Source: Amphiura filiformis (taxonomy: Eukaryota > Echinodermata > Ophiuroidea > Amphilepidida > Amphiuridae). Taken from it: a stretch of 64,000 bases of DNA. Positions 11,723-30,351 of the stretch are shown piece by piece; within the stretch, counting starts at the first letter, position 1; each line of letters starts with the position of its first letter. The position numbers were made by a program, and so were the translations under genes. Location of the stretch: positions 3,374,472 to 3,438,471 of the forward strand of contig NC_092637.1 in assembly GCF_039555335.1 (NCBI RefSeq), read 5' to 3'. Under the pieces are notes generated by a model. The model ran no database searches and was not told the DNA's origin. It saw only the letters and a program-made list of their open reading frames with translations.

Positions 11723-12155
11723 ATTTCTTTTCTTTTTATGAATGTAGCCAAGCAGCTCCAAGCTTGGAAAGTCAGGTTATGAAGTGCACCATAAAACGAA
11801 TAAAACGAAAAATGGATGTTTGAAGTTGCCATTCTTGATTCATGACAATAAATATTTAAACAGAACTTTATCAGTCGTTTATTTTTAAAACTTGCTCGTC
11901 ACGTGTGACTGTAATGTTCAGAGGCGTACACAATGGTCAATAAACATTTTAATATACTTTAATTATTCAAGGCTACGTAAATATGTAAATAAAATGTAAA
12001 TATGAACAACACACACCCAATGTTGACAATGCCAGAGAGACACACATAAAGTAAATCCGATTTAGGCCTACTTCATGTCGGAACTGGTAAATGCGCATTA
12101 TATTTAAGCCTATACTACGGAAGCGTCTAAACGCCCCAGATAATCGTGTTTTAAT

Positions 12156-13262
12156 GTTGGTGGTTCTTTGTAGCCCTGCGGGGCAATCTACTTGGCTATC
12201 CGAATTTCGCGGTTTGTGGTTCTTTGTAGCCCTTCGGGGCAACCTAGTTGAATATTCCTATTAAGCGGCGGTTGTCGGCGATCTTTCGTGGTTTGTGGTT
12301 TTCATCAAGCCCTGCACTCTATCGGGAGCTAATTTATAGTTTAAGCTTGTTGAATATCCATATTTCGGGGTTTGTGGATCTTTGTAGCCCTGTGGGGCAA
12401 TCTAGTTGCATATCCAAATTTCGCGGTTTGTGGTTCTTTATAGCCCTGCGGAGCAATCTAGTTGGTATCAATATTAAGCGGCAGTTGTTGTTGATCTTTC
12501 GCGGTTTGTGGTTCTTTATAATCGAATAATCGATAGGCCTGCGGGCAATCTAATTGGATATCCCAATTTCGGGGTTTGTGGCTCTTTGTAGCCCAGCGGG
12601 GCAATAGAGTTGAATATCGTGGTTTGTGGTTTTAATTTCCCTCATCAAGCCCTGCCCTCTATCGGGAGCTAGTTTATAGTCTAAGCTTGTTGGATATCCG
12701 TATTTCGTGGTTTGTGATTCTTTATAATCGATAGGCCTGCGGGCAATCTAGTCTTTCGCGGTTTGTGGTTCTTTGTAATCTTTCGTGTTTTGTGGTTTTA
12801 ATTTCATCAAGTCCTGCTCTCTATCGGGAGCTAATTTGTAGTTTAAGCTTGTTGGATATCCATATTTCGTGGTTTGTGGTTCTTTGAAGCCCTGTGGGGC
12901 AATAGTTCCATATCCAAATTTCGCGGTTTGTGGTTCTTTATAGCCCTGCGGGTTCAATCTACTTGGATATCAATATTGAGCGGCAGTTGTTGGCGATCTT
13001 ACGCGGTTTGTGGTCTTAATTTGTTGGATATCCATATACTCGATGTGCATGCGGGCAATCTGGTTGGATATCCAAATTTCGCGGTTTGTAGTTCTTTGTA
13101 GCCCTAGTTGGATACCCCTATTAAGCGGCGGTTGTCGGCGATCTTTCGCGGTTTGTGATTTTAATTCCCTAATTAAGTCCTGCCCTTTAGCCCTGTGGGG
13201 AAATCTAGTTGGATATCAATATTCAGCGGCAGTTGTTGGCGATCTTTCGCGGTTTGTGATTT
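12156..13262 (+). repeat. Minisatellite, about 56-bp degenerate units
   Basis: Variants of TTTCGCGGTTTGTGGTTC, TTTGTAGCCCTGCGGGGCAA and TCTAGTTGGATATCCA recur throughout. Some units carry CTATCGGGAGCTAATTTATA and TAGTTTAAGCTTGTT, words also present in the DNA element at 1141-2130 and its copy. Open frames across this array are repeat artefacts. Confidence 0.85.
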
Positions 13263-13265
13263 TCA

Positions 13266-13562
13266 TTTATAATATGTATATCAAATATAATTTCAGTCTG
13301 AGCTGTGAACAGAGCCACTGATAAATAAATAATGAATAATAAATAAATTTCGGTGTTTTAAATGACGAAGATGCCATGATAGTCAGGCATGGTGATAGCA
13401 TCTGGATGGTGAAAGTAGGCCCAAGGCCTAGGCCTTAATGTGAATAAAAAATCAAACATGTTTGTTTGATGAAAAAAATAATTATATCACAATAGCAATG
13501 GATGTTTGAAATGGTGTTATTCTTGATTTACGACAATAAATTGGTTAATAAAACATTCAAAA
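13266..13562. other. Non-coding stretch inside the composite insertion
   Basis: The block near 13497-13545 (ATGGATGTTTGAA .. GACAATAAAT) repeats one at 11811-11855, so related sequence flanks the minisatellite on both sides. Nothing else was recognised. Confidence 0.5.
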
Positions 13563-13567
13563 AAAAA

Positions 13568-13652
13568 AGTGGTGGGAAGTTTCGAACTTGAGCAAAAATT
13601 CATAAATGGATTAGAAGTCCATGGCCTTAACCACTTCGCCACGGGGACGTCC
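13568..13652 (-). repeat. tRNA-Ser-like pseudogene or SINE head
   Basis: On the minus strand GTGGCGAAGTGGTTAAGGC is a class II A box. ATGGA-CTTCTAA-TCCAT forms an anticodon arm like that of tRNA-Ser(GCT), but reads TCT. A long variable region and a B box (AGTTCGAAACT) follow, then a run of T resembling a Pol III stop. The acceptor stem does not pair, so it is not a working tRNA. Confidence 0.6.
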
Positions 13653-14190
13653 CGATATTACGATGTGTGAAAGTGGAGTATTTATTAATATGAATATATG
13701 CTGTGGTCCGGAAAGAATAAAAGAATTGTGAAAAACTTGATTTTTTGGCGAATGGGGTCCAGAATTTGTATGTAGGGTATCCAGGAAAATGCCTGGGTAT
13801 ATTTGAAAGTGAATCTGAAAAATTAGTGCGACAGTGACAGCCATGTATGGCTGTAGCAGTGTCGAAAGATTGTGGAGATCAGTATGATTAGCTAAGATTT
13901 GCCACTAATTTTAGCTATGAAATACCGCGTGAAATAAAGCAAGAATGTTTGTTTATTATCAAACAATCGGATTGACTGTAAGATTCGTGTAACTTTTTGA
14001 AATAGAGAGTTATTAAAATATGACACTTTGGACAGTAAATACGATTTAGCATGGTTTTAGATATATTTTGTACCCAGCGAAAATATCATAGAACAATAGC
14101 GTTTTGTTCCGTGTAAATATAGTCTCGCGGTGCATCTGTTTATTCTTCTTTATCAGTCGTTTTTTTTAAACTTGCTGGTCAAGCTACCGC
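13653..14190. other. Non-coding remainder of the composite insertion
   Basis: No gene was seen. TTTATCAGTCG..TTTAAACTTGCT at 14148-14190 repeats 11868-11905. Confidence 0.5.
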
Positions 14191-14197
14191 GTGACTC

Positions 14198-14380
14198 TAA
14201 TCGACAACGTCCTGACAACGAATTTGACTTGTTTGTTTGAATACTACGTACTTCAACAGTCAGTCCGCATGCAAGATAACAGGTCAAGACCGAAGGTTTT
14301 GGACGCCACCCCTAAATTGATAAGCAACAGACAAGTGTATTGCCCCATTGCACGGATAGAACTGCTTGCAATTATTTGAT
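14198..14380 (-). repeat. Resumed third tandem unit and upstream block
   Basis: It starts TAATCGACAACGTCCTGACA and continues into the block shared with 9545-9640 (ACCCCTAAATTGATAAGCAA). Confidence 0.75.
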
Positions 14381-14429
14381 AAAGCTGTATTCCAGAATTC
14401 TACTACAATATCTAAGGTAATAACACGTT

Positions 14430-14740
14430 TATTTAAACCCAGTGAATATAAACACGTTCTTTTGCGTTTTTAATAACATTTAAATGTCGGGTTATATGTC
14501 ACGAATACTTTTTTTTAAATATAACTATTGGAAACTTGTAAACTTACTCAGAAATTTTCGTGACTCATTCCTAGTTCACTTCTTCAGCTGGTTGACGTAC
14601 TGGAGTCACGTCAAAATATTTTGGGCAAACATTTTAGCAAAATATTTTGTCAACTTTTAAGTAGCATTATGTTATAATGTTTTGCATCACGTTTTCAAAA
14701 ATGTTTTCTGAATGTCGTTAACACGTGTTTATATCCTTTT
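14430..14740. repeat. AACGTTTT-type dispersed repeat, copy 1
   Basis: It contains TAACATTTAAATGTCGGGTT, AATATTTTGGGCAAACATTT and related words shared with 20780-20930, 25450-25790 and 27730-27890. It is non-coding. Confidence 0.65.
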
Positions 14741-15458
14741 CGAAGTGACTGGGTAGCAGGGTAGACCAGATCTAGGATAAAATCTGTGCTGAGCTGCACA
14801 GCCTCTGAGCCTCATTCCAGGCATTAATTATTAGTTTCTGGTAACAATTCCACTGTTGAGGCTCACACGTACAATATTCAAAAACAGCATCCCGGAATTT
14901 TGGAACTGACTTTCAGCACAAAAATTCAACTAACCTTGAATTTTCGATGTGTGACACACATCCTCATCAGAAGAAGTCCTAAGATGTTGTGATGGACTTG
15001 CCCTTTTGTTGACAATTGGCGACTTTTGGTCGAATGAGGACGTTGTATAAGATTGGCAATTCCAGTCCTTGATCGCGATTTAGTTCTGGCGATTTCTTCT
15101 AGAAATTATTTTCAAAATGTTTTTGAAGTTTGTATGAAGCATATCTTTTGACACATCGTGTAGTCTAGTTATATACATGAATTCTAGTTTATGGGCTAAG
15201 AAGTTGTTTCATAATACCAGAAGTATTCTGCAAGCTTTTACAGATGATATTAAGGGGGAGGCAAGTGAAATCTAGGGGGGTTAGGGGGTTATTTTTATGG
15301 GATTTTGGTGACTTCGAAAAGCGCAAGTTTGAGTTGAGTGATTGCCCCATGCCACCTCAGTGGCGCCATCACTTGATGAGAACAATAATTTTACTACCTA
15401 TCGACGCGAAGTATCAAACACGAATTTTGATTATGGCTATCATGGAAAGTCACAGTTA
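14741..15458. other. Intergenic DNA
   Basis: No gene or clear repeat was recognised. Confidence 0.5.
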
Positions 15459-16337
15459 CAGCATGTCTCAAAAAAGATTGTGCAAGTGAAAAGCGCCCTC
15501 TTTGGCAATTAGAAAATACCGTTGTGACACTATGTTTACATCAACGTCAAGGGCGCAGTCTTAGCTCTCAAATGCCGTTTGTTCTGTTCAATTTGCTTAT
15601 TTTAATCTCGAGATATGTTTATTTAACAACGAAAGGGTAAAATCACAATTGTGCCGCTTTTACTAGGCAAGAGAGCTGTACATGTAAAATCAATGATAGC
15701 TGATGTTGATGCGTCTAATGCACTCCCCCTTCGGGACTCGTGAATTGCACGCATCAACATCAGCGCGCGTGCATTATTTTGTCTAATTTCTATCCCAACA
15801 AGTAATACGCATTCATTAACCTATAGGCTAAGTGTGCAATATTTGTTTGTCTTTTAACATGTCTTAAGTGACTAAGAGAACAGTATTTACCATGATAAAA
15901 TTATTTGGCATGCATATGTTTTAAATTTTACAGCAGAATGTGAAATATTTATTTATCTTTTAGTCTGTTTTAAGTGGAAAAGAAATTCGTTATTCCTGCA
16001 TCATGATAAAACAGTAAAAACAGTAAAAAGTTTTTTTGTATTGTGTAATTGGTGCATTCTTTTGATTTCACGAAGGAACTCTTGATAAACTTGATGCTAT
16101 CACTGATTTACATGTAAAGCCCTCTTCCCTAGTAAAAGTGGCACAATTTGGATTTTACCCTTTCGTCATTAACTAAACATAGCTCGAGATTAAAACAAGC
16201 AAATTGAACAGAACAAACGGTATTCGAGAGCTAAGACTACGCCCTTGACGTTGATGTAAGCATCATGTCATAGCGGTATTTTCTAATTGCCAAAGAGGGC
16301 GCTTTTCACTTGCCCAATTTTTTTTTGAGACAGGCTG
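15459..16337. mobile_element. 879-bp inverted-repeat element abutting gene B exon 1
   Basis: The arms are about 240 bases long. The left starts CAGCATGTCTCAAAAAAG, the right (inverted) CAGCCTGTCTCAAAAAA, and both share AAGTGAAAAGCGCCCTC and GTTCTGTTCAATTTGCTT. TA flanks both ends (15457-15458, 16338-16339), pointing to Tc1/mariner-type insertion. A smaller hairpin around GATGTTGATGCGT / ACGCATCAACATC sits at the centre. It ends 35 bases before the ATG of gene B. Confidence 0.87.
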
Positions 16338-16372
16338 TATATTCTTTTTAATTATTCGTAGCCACCTGCAAT

Positions 16373-24681
<8,309 letters not shown>

Positions 24682-25115
24682 TCTGGAATTTATCTACAAA
24701 ATATAATATCGAAATTAAAATGTATACAACTGTTTACCTGCTCCACTAATGGAAATGCACAAGTTACATTTGATATTATTTTATATGCTTTTTGGTTTTG
24801 GTCATCATACCTGACCTCTAGAAACCTACTAAACTTGAAAGTAATTATAAGTAATTGTTTTTGGCTTCTATCTTGCCTAATCTTCTTGCCGCAGATGTCC
24901 ATGCTTAGACGTCAACTGATTAAAGTAGACAAAAAAGTCTGTGATATTCAAGCACGAGCAGGCAGGTAAAGCTACAATTTAAAGAGTGGTATACATGTTC
25001 ACAACATCATACTCTAGTGTTATAAAAGACGTGTACAGATCGCTGCTACTGAAATCTTATGACCATCTATTATGTAATGGATAGGACTCTATTAAAAACA
25101 CAATAATATCTTTAA
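24682..25115. other. 3' flank of gene B
   Basis: This should contain the 3' UTR. An AATAAA-like signal could not be assigned with confidence. No other feature was seen. Confidence 0.45.
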
Positions 25116-25446
25116 CTTAAAGACCCATTCAGTGATCCAGCGTAAGTGTAAAAAAAATAAAATTGTTTATAAAGTGATGGGTAAGTCATTCAAATTGTCA
25201 TTTGCTATTTTGAAATGACAAATTTGGCAAAAAACGAAGAAAACAGCAGTACTGACAAAGTTGAAGCCCCATTCAACTACATGTAGCTAATTTAGATATT
25301 ATCAGTATCTAAATTACAGATTCGTATAAAATATCTTATTTTGTCTTAAATACACGGTTTTTGGCTGAACCACTCGCAGGCTATGTTAGCACATCTATGA
25401 AAATGACAAATGTACCAAAATCTGATTCTCTGAATGGGCCTTTAAG
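25116..25446. mobile_element. 331-bp MITE with CTTAAAGRCCCATTCAG ends
   Basis: CTTAAAGACCCATTCAGTGA opens and CTTAAAGGCCCATTCAGAGA (inverted) closes the element. The interior is AT-rich with no frame. The target duplication is unclear. Confidence 0.8.
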
Positions 25447-25449
25447 GTT

Positions 25450-25790
25450 TTTAAAACGTTATTGCAAATATTTTGGGCGAAATTTTTTCGCAAAATATTT
25501 TTTCAACTCCAAAATAACATTCTGTATAAAATGTTTTGTATCAAGTTTTCAAGAATGTTTTTGGAATGTTATTAAAACGTTTTGATACCCTTTATATAAC
25601 CCGACATTTAAACGTTTTCTGTAAAACATTTTGTGTGTGCTGGGCAGTAGATTATCAGAAAATGTTTTTTAATGTTATGAAAACCCTTAATATACCCTTT
25701 ATATAACCCGACATTTAAACGTTTTCTGACAACCTTTTTATAACCATTTGCGAATGATGTCGAAAACGTTTTGTGTTTGCTGGGTTGTTG
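25450..25790. repeat. AACGTTTT-type dispersed repeat, copy 3 (two internal units)
   Basis: TATAACCCGACATTTAAACG followed by TTTTCTG occurs twice about 106 bases apart, with CACAAAACGTTTT-like and GTTTGCTGGG words. It is the longest copy of the family here. Confidence 0.72.
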
Positions 25791-26445
25791 ATATTACGTA
25801 CCTTGTCAAGTGATAAGGACTTTTTAAGAACATTAAAGGAGTATTTCGTGATCCTAGCATCCTCTTTTATGACATTTTTCAGTAGACATCCACGAAAAAT
25901 GCTTATTCCCAAAATGTCAGTTCATTCTGATTGTGCGTTTGCGAGTTATGCATGATTATGTGTATTACACTGCTCCATAGACACTGTGTTGTAATTTTGT
26001 TCTGGTATATTTCATGATATCTTTGCTAAACGAATTAATCTGCAAGAAATTTTTGTACATAAACATTATGTAGCCAGAGGCTTCCAGTGATATGAAAATC
26101 TCAATTTTTTTGGAGAAAAGTGTGTGTGTGGGGGGGATGATGCTGTGGATCACGAAATGCGCTTTTAAGGACACTGAACAAAAAGTAACGTTTCTTTGTT
26201 GGCTCGACTCACCGCTCGACTCCCGGGCTCAAATTGACACGGTTGCGATTACTCTTTTGAATTTGTCAAACTTTGACCACTTCCCCTACGAAATTTAGTT
26301 TAATATCTTTTTATTTTTGTAACTAAGAAAAAACTCACATGGAACCACCTTTTGACAGAAGATATCTTACATTTCCCAGAATCATTTGCAACATGATATA
26401 TCACCTCATTTCCCGGGCTCATTTCATCATCTAACACGCCCATTA
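25791..26445. other. Intergenic DNA
   Basis: No gene or clear repeat was recognised. Confidence 0.45.
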
Positions 26446-26612
26446 CTTTGTAAACTGGCCTCAAAAAGAAACTTATAATTTTTCACAAGGTCATATCTAA
26501 AAATCATCTCCATAAAAATGAACAAAAATTGCACACAGGATTACTTCAATACTCTACTCTAAACACTGGTCAGTAACCAAACAGTTGTCCACAACAGCAA
26601 AATGCACTGCCA
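26446..26612 (-). repeat. Dispersed repeat, copy 2 (inverse of 282-448)
   Basis: It is the reverse complement of 282-448 and ends CAGCAAAATGCACTG, where it abuts an M2 element. Confidence 0.8.
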
Positions 26613-26613
26613 T

Positions 26614-26836
26614 GGCCCCTCAACATGTATACACTAAAGTTGCGTATAGTTTCGTATAGTTTGGCAATGTTTTATACATGTTCAGGGGCCAAAACAAATC
26701 TTTCACAACCTTTCATGATGTTTTCACCCTGGAACATGTATTGAACATTTTAAAAGAAACTAAGAAACTATACGTAGCTTTAGTGTATACATGTTGAGGG
26801 GTCAAGTGGACTTACGGTCTTCTTGCGCTCATGTCT
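26614..26836. mobile_element. MITE family M2, copy 2, one end truncated
   Basis: It shares CAACATGTATACACTAAAGT, GTTTTCACCCTGGAACATGT and the end CTTCTTGCGCTCA with 18072-18326. The outer part of its left arm is missing at the junction with the dispersed repeat. Confidence 0.8.
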
Positions 26837-26837
26837 T

Positions 26838-27246
26838 TACATGTGACGTCCCATGTCAAAGGCGAACACTTTTGGGCAGGATCGTAAATGGAGAAATAGC
26901 CAAAAATCTGCCCGGGTGATTAATTTTTCACAATTTGGGTTTGTTGCGATGTTATTAATGTTTAGAATATTGTCTGATAGTTTCAGATCGGAATATAACT
27001 GGCATCTTGTATTTTTGAGACATTTTTCACGGTAATTTCGTACTCTCAACATTGTCAATAATATTTTTAAATACCGATATCTCAAGTTCCAATTTTATAA
27101 TAACAAAACTTACGAACTTAGGAAATGTCCGATTTCATTGGGGAAAAGGGCGTTGTAGAGCAAAACATCTCTATATTTATTATGTAAAAACATCAAAATT
27201 GATAACCTGCCCAAAAGTGTCTCCTTTTGACATGGCATGTCACATA
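26838..27246. mobile_element. 409-bp foldback element
   Basis: ACATGTGACGTCCCATGTCA and, inverted, ATATGTGACATGCCATGTCA form the ends. Both arms continue to CACTTTTGGGCAGG. It sits directly against the M2 copy. Confidence 0.78.
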
Positions 27247-27729
27247 TACATGTTAAGGTGCCAATATGGCAAATAAAACAATAGACACGGTGGTCAGCAC
27301 TTTTAGCAGAAAAAATAACGAACATTTTTATATTCTCTCTTTTCACTGGCTATCGACAAATCGACAAAAATATATACACCAAGAGAGAACAATACATCGC
27401 AGAAAAAACAACTTTTTAAACCTATATTGAATTGTGTGCAAATCAAAATGCACGTGGTGTTGCGCACACTTCAAAATAGGCAGGGGTCAGAGTATTTCCC
27501 ATAATTCCTTGCATATTTGGAGGCGTAGCGCCCTCTGGAAACGTAAACGTAAATTTACTCATACGGTGCGAAAAGTATAAGAAGAGTTCCATCTGTGCCA
27601 ACTGCTTCCCTAAACACTCTCGGCGACCTATAAACAAAAAATAAACAACATTGAAAATTTGATTTTTTGTGTGTTGTATTGGTAACAAATAAAAGCACCC
27701 AGGTTATATTTTGGATTTTTGGTTTTGGT

Positions 27730-27890
27730 AAAAATGTTATAATAACAATGTCGGGTTATAAGAATGTCAAGAAAACGTTTTAAAAACGTTTTGTATGAAA
27801 ACGCGCTATAAAAATATTTTTTAAATGATTTCATAATGTTATTGTAAAATATTCCTGCAAACATTTTGTGCCAAATATTTTGGCCCTGCA
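27730..27890. repeat. AACGTTTT-type dispersed repeat, copy 4
   Basis: It carries AATGTCGGGTTATAAGAATG, AAAACGTTTTAAAAACGTTT and CAAATATTTTGGCCC. It lies in the last intron of the P450, next to a T/C-rich tract (27905-28010). Confidence 0.65.
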
Positions 27891-28582
27891 TTTGGCTAGA
27901 AATGGGTTCTTTGCCCTTTTTCTTTTCCTTTGCCCTCCTGATTTTCTCTTTCACTTTTTGTCAGAGGGGCACTTTTTCTTTCATTTTTTGTCAGGGGGGC
28001 CTCTGCCCCCCCCCCCTGATATTTTAAAAATATGCAGGGGGTGTTTTGATTTTCTTACCGATTGAAAATGGAACCAATTCGTCTCTGCGTACAATACAGC
28101 CTTGCTCGTCAAGAAATCTTTCTGGTCGAAACTCCGCTGGTTTATTCCAAATGGTTGAGTCATGATGAATCGCCCAAATATTCGGCATGACGATTGTACC
28201 TCTTGGAATATCATATCCATTCAGTTTGGTATCGACATTAGTGGCACGCGGCACACTTAATGGTAGAATGCTGCTCATACGTTGAGCCTCCATTATTGTG
28301 GCTTCCGTGTATGGAAGATTTGGCCGGTCTTTAAGGCTTATCATACGGTTTTTACCGACAACCTGATCAAGCTCTTGTTGTACACGTAATTGAATGTTTG
28401 GATCCAGCATCATATACAGCAGTGCCCATTTTGTAGTTGTAGCAGAAGTTTCAGTTCCGGCAGCAAACAGGTCACCCAGGCATCTTATAAGATCTTCGTG
28501 ATCAAACGCTTCTTCTAAGTCATTCTGATGCTGTTGGTGATCTAAATACATATCTATGAAATTTTGTGGTTGGTTGGGTATA

Positions 28583-29028
28583 GACCTTTTTCTGATGACG
28601 TCACCTAATCGATATTGGGGTCTGAGATGTAAACAAACAACACGTGCGTTTCTCACGTGTCCACGGTGTAAAAACACCAAATACTGCGTATTTCCCCTCT
28701 GTTTTGTCATATTTCACTTTAGCTTCCATAAAATAATTGTTTAAACGGACTCTGTATACTAGTTACCTTTGTTCCAGTTTGTTTTGATGCCATAAAATAC
28801 AAAAGATACGGAAAAACCGCGATGCTATTTAAAATTCAATCTTTGTTTTTGTTTACTTTTTACACCGTGGCGAACTAAACGCGTACTGCGAGCTGGCAAT
28901 TCCGCGCAGGACGCCTAGCGTGGTGCAAAGTTGATCGCGCGCGCCGGCGCGGTATTTGCGTTTGGGTGCTGATGACTCGAATGCTGGACCCCAATATCGA
29001 TTGATTGGTGACGTCTGAGAAAAAGGTC
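28583..29028. mobile_element. 446-bp foldback (MITE-like) element inside P450 exon 2
   Basis: The two ends are inverted copies: GACCTTTTTCTGATGACGTC reads inward from 28583 and GACCTTTTTCTCAGACGTC reads inward from 29028. The match continues through ATCGATATTGGGGTC. TATA flanks both sides (28579-28582 and 29029-29032), consistent with a target duplication. The element has no transposase reading frame. Removing it plus one TATA leaves the P450 in frame. The superfamily is uncertain. Confidence 0.85.
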
Positions 29029-29459
29029 TATATAGTCTTTTTCGTTTTCCTTTACCATCTCTCTGAAAAATTCTCCAAATTCTGTATTACCTGTAAGCTC
29101 TCTGGTGCCACTGAATGGAATGTATTTTAAAAGAAGAATGAAGGTAACAGCTCCAGCATAGGAAGCAATTTCAAAAATTCTGTTAAGTAAGCGTAGTAAA
29201 CGGCGGAATTTTGGATCTTCATAATCATATCGTTTACCGAATGCCAAACAACAAAGTACATTTGAAAATGCAGCTTCAAGTAGTTCAAAAGGACAAAACG
29301 GGTTGGATCCGTATGTAGTAAATTTATTTAAAAGTCGTTGGATCTCAGCCACTATTTGCTCTTCAAAATGAAACCTTCCCATCCCCAGAGCTCATAATGA
29401 TGCCATCGCAAATCGACGACGAGATATTTGTGCCTCACTACTGTGGACCATAACCAGAC

Positions 29460-29975
29460 CTTAAATAACCAGAAAACAATCAGTTTATATTTTTAGGTGC
29501 TGCTGTAAGGGGGTCATTAAATAGTTGTAAGTTTTTCATAATTTTGACCTAAACTATCTTTATATAGGGTATTTAAATAAATACAGAGCAATGCGACACA
29601 GTCTTTAGAAAATACTGAAATTATGAAGTGCCTGGGTTCTGGGCGAGATAAGTCAATCAATAGCATTTTAGTCCATTTGTCATTCCTGAACCTAGAAATA
29701 TACTTTCCTATGACGTTTTTGTGTTGATTTGTGATCACATGGGGTACTATAAAAATTTCAACTTGGTTGCTAAAATTGCAAGTTTGGGCAACTCTGATAA
29801 TTTACATAAATCCAAAATGGCTGCCGGACGGCATCTTGAAAATTCAATTTTGAGCCACTTGCCCTAGAATAACGTATAAGACCCTTTTCAAGGGGGTTTG
29901 GGTATGTATAATCTATTTCAAGGTCTAGGTCTAGGAAAAAGATCGAATAATATCATACATTATGTCAATTCTTAC
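29460..29975. other. P450 intron 1
   Basis: No element was recognised in this intron. Confidence 0.5.
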
Positions 29976-30351
29976 CTTTTTCTCTTGCCAATTGAGTAAG
30001 AACAATCTCTGGTCGATCATCAAACTCATGTCCCTGTTTCACAAAAGCCTGACGAACTGAAGCGTAGTCGTTCAAAAAAACGACAGGAAAAGATCCGAAT
30101 TTGAGGCTTATAATAGGACCGTATGTCGTAGATAATTCTGCAATAGTGCTGTAAGGACTAACGCGATCCAGGGTGGCCAAGTGGCCGAGTATGGGCCACC
30201 AGGCTCTCGGACCTGGCGGGGTGTTCCATTTCTGGCGAGACTTAACAAGAAGATAAGCCATTAGGAACACAATGATTGCCAGTAAAATGGTACGAACGTT
30301 AGTCGTCTGCCACTCAAGAAACCTAGCAACAATGGTTGTTATGAACGCCAT

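Larger units (their letters stand above)
11264..14197. mobile_element. Composite 2.9-kb insertion with TAATC duplication
   Basis: It splits the third tandem unit. TAATC is present on both sides (11259-11263, 14198-14202), consistent with a 5-bp target duplication. Both ends carry a weak inverted word, CAGCAAGTTTAAAAAA. Inside lie a foldback element, a minisatellite and a tRNA-like relic. No transposase or reverse transcriptase was seen, so the class is unknown, and stepwise insertions are equally possible. Confidence 0.5.
27443..30351 (-). pseudogene. CYP2-like cytochrome P450, disrupted by nonsense codon and inserted element
   Basis: This is a haem monooxygenase of the microsomal CYP2 type. 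Exons are 30351-29976, 29459-28059 and 27627-27443. If the element at 28583-29028 and one TATA copy are removed, the phases join and 503 codons result, a normal family length. Visible are an N-terminal membrane anchor (about 21-36), the proline hinge PPGP (45-48), I-helix AGTETSATT (from 309), ExxR as EAQR, RPERF, and the haem loop FSIGRRECLG with Cys447. The start is the ATG at 30351; the upstream in-frame codon is GTG. Lesions are TGA at 29394-29392 (codon 148), where the family has Arg in the SLRxxGMG region, the 446-bp insertion at codon 269/270, and loss of the Trp of the C-helix WxxxR. The rest of the frame is open, so decay looks recent. A sequencing error could explain the TGA but not the insertion. 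Confidence 0.88.

Noticed and set aside
12248-13321. Several frames with RFRGLWFF-like repeats
   Set aside because: They are read-throughs of a roughly 56-bp minisatellite in different frames.
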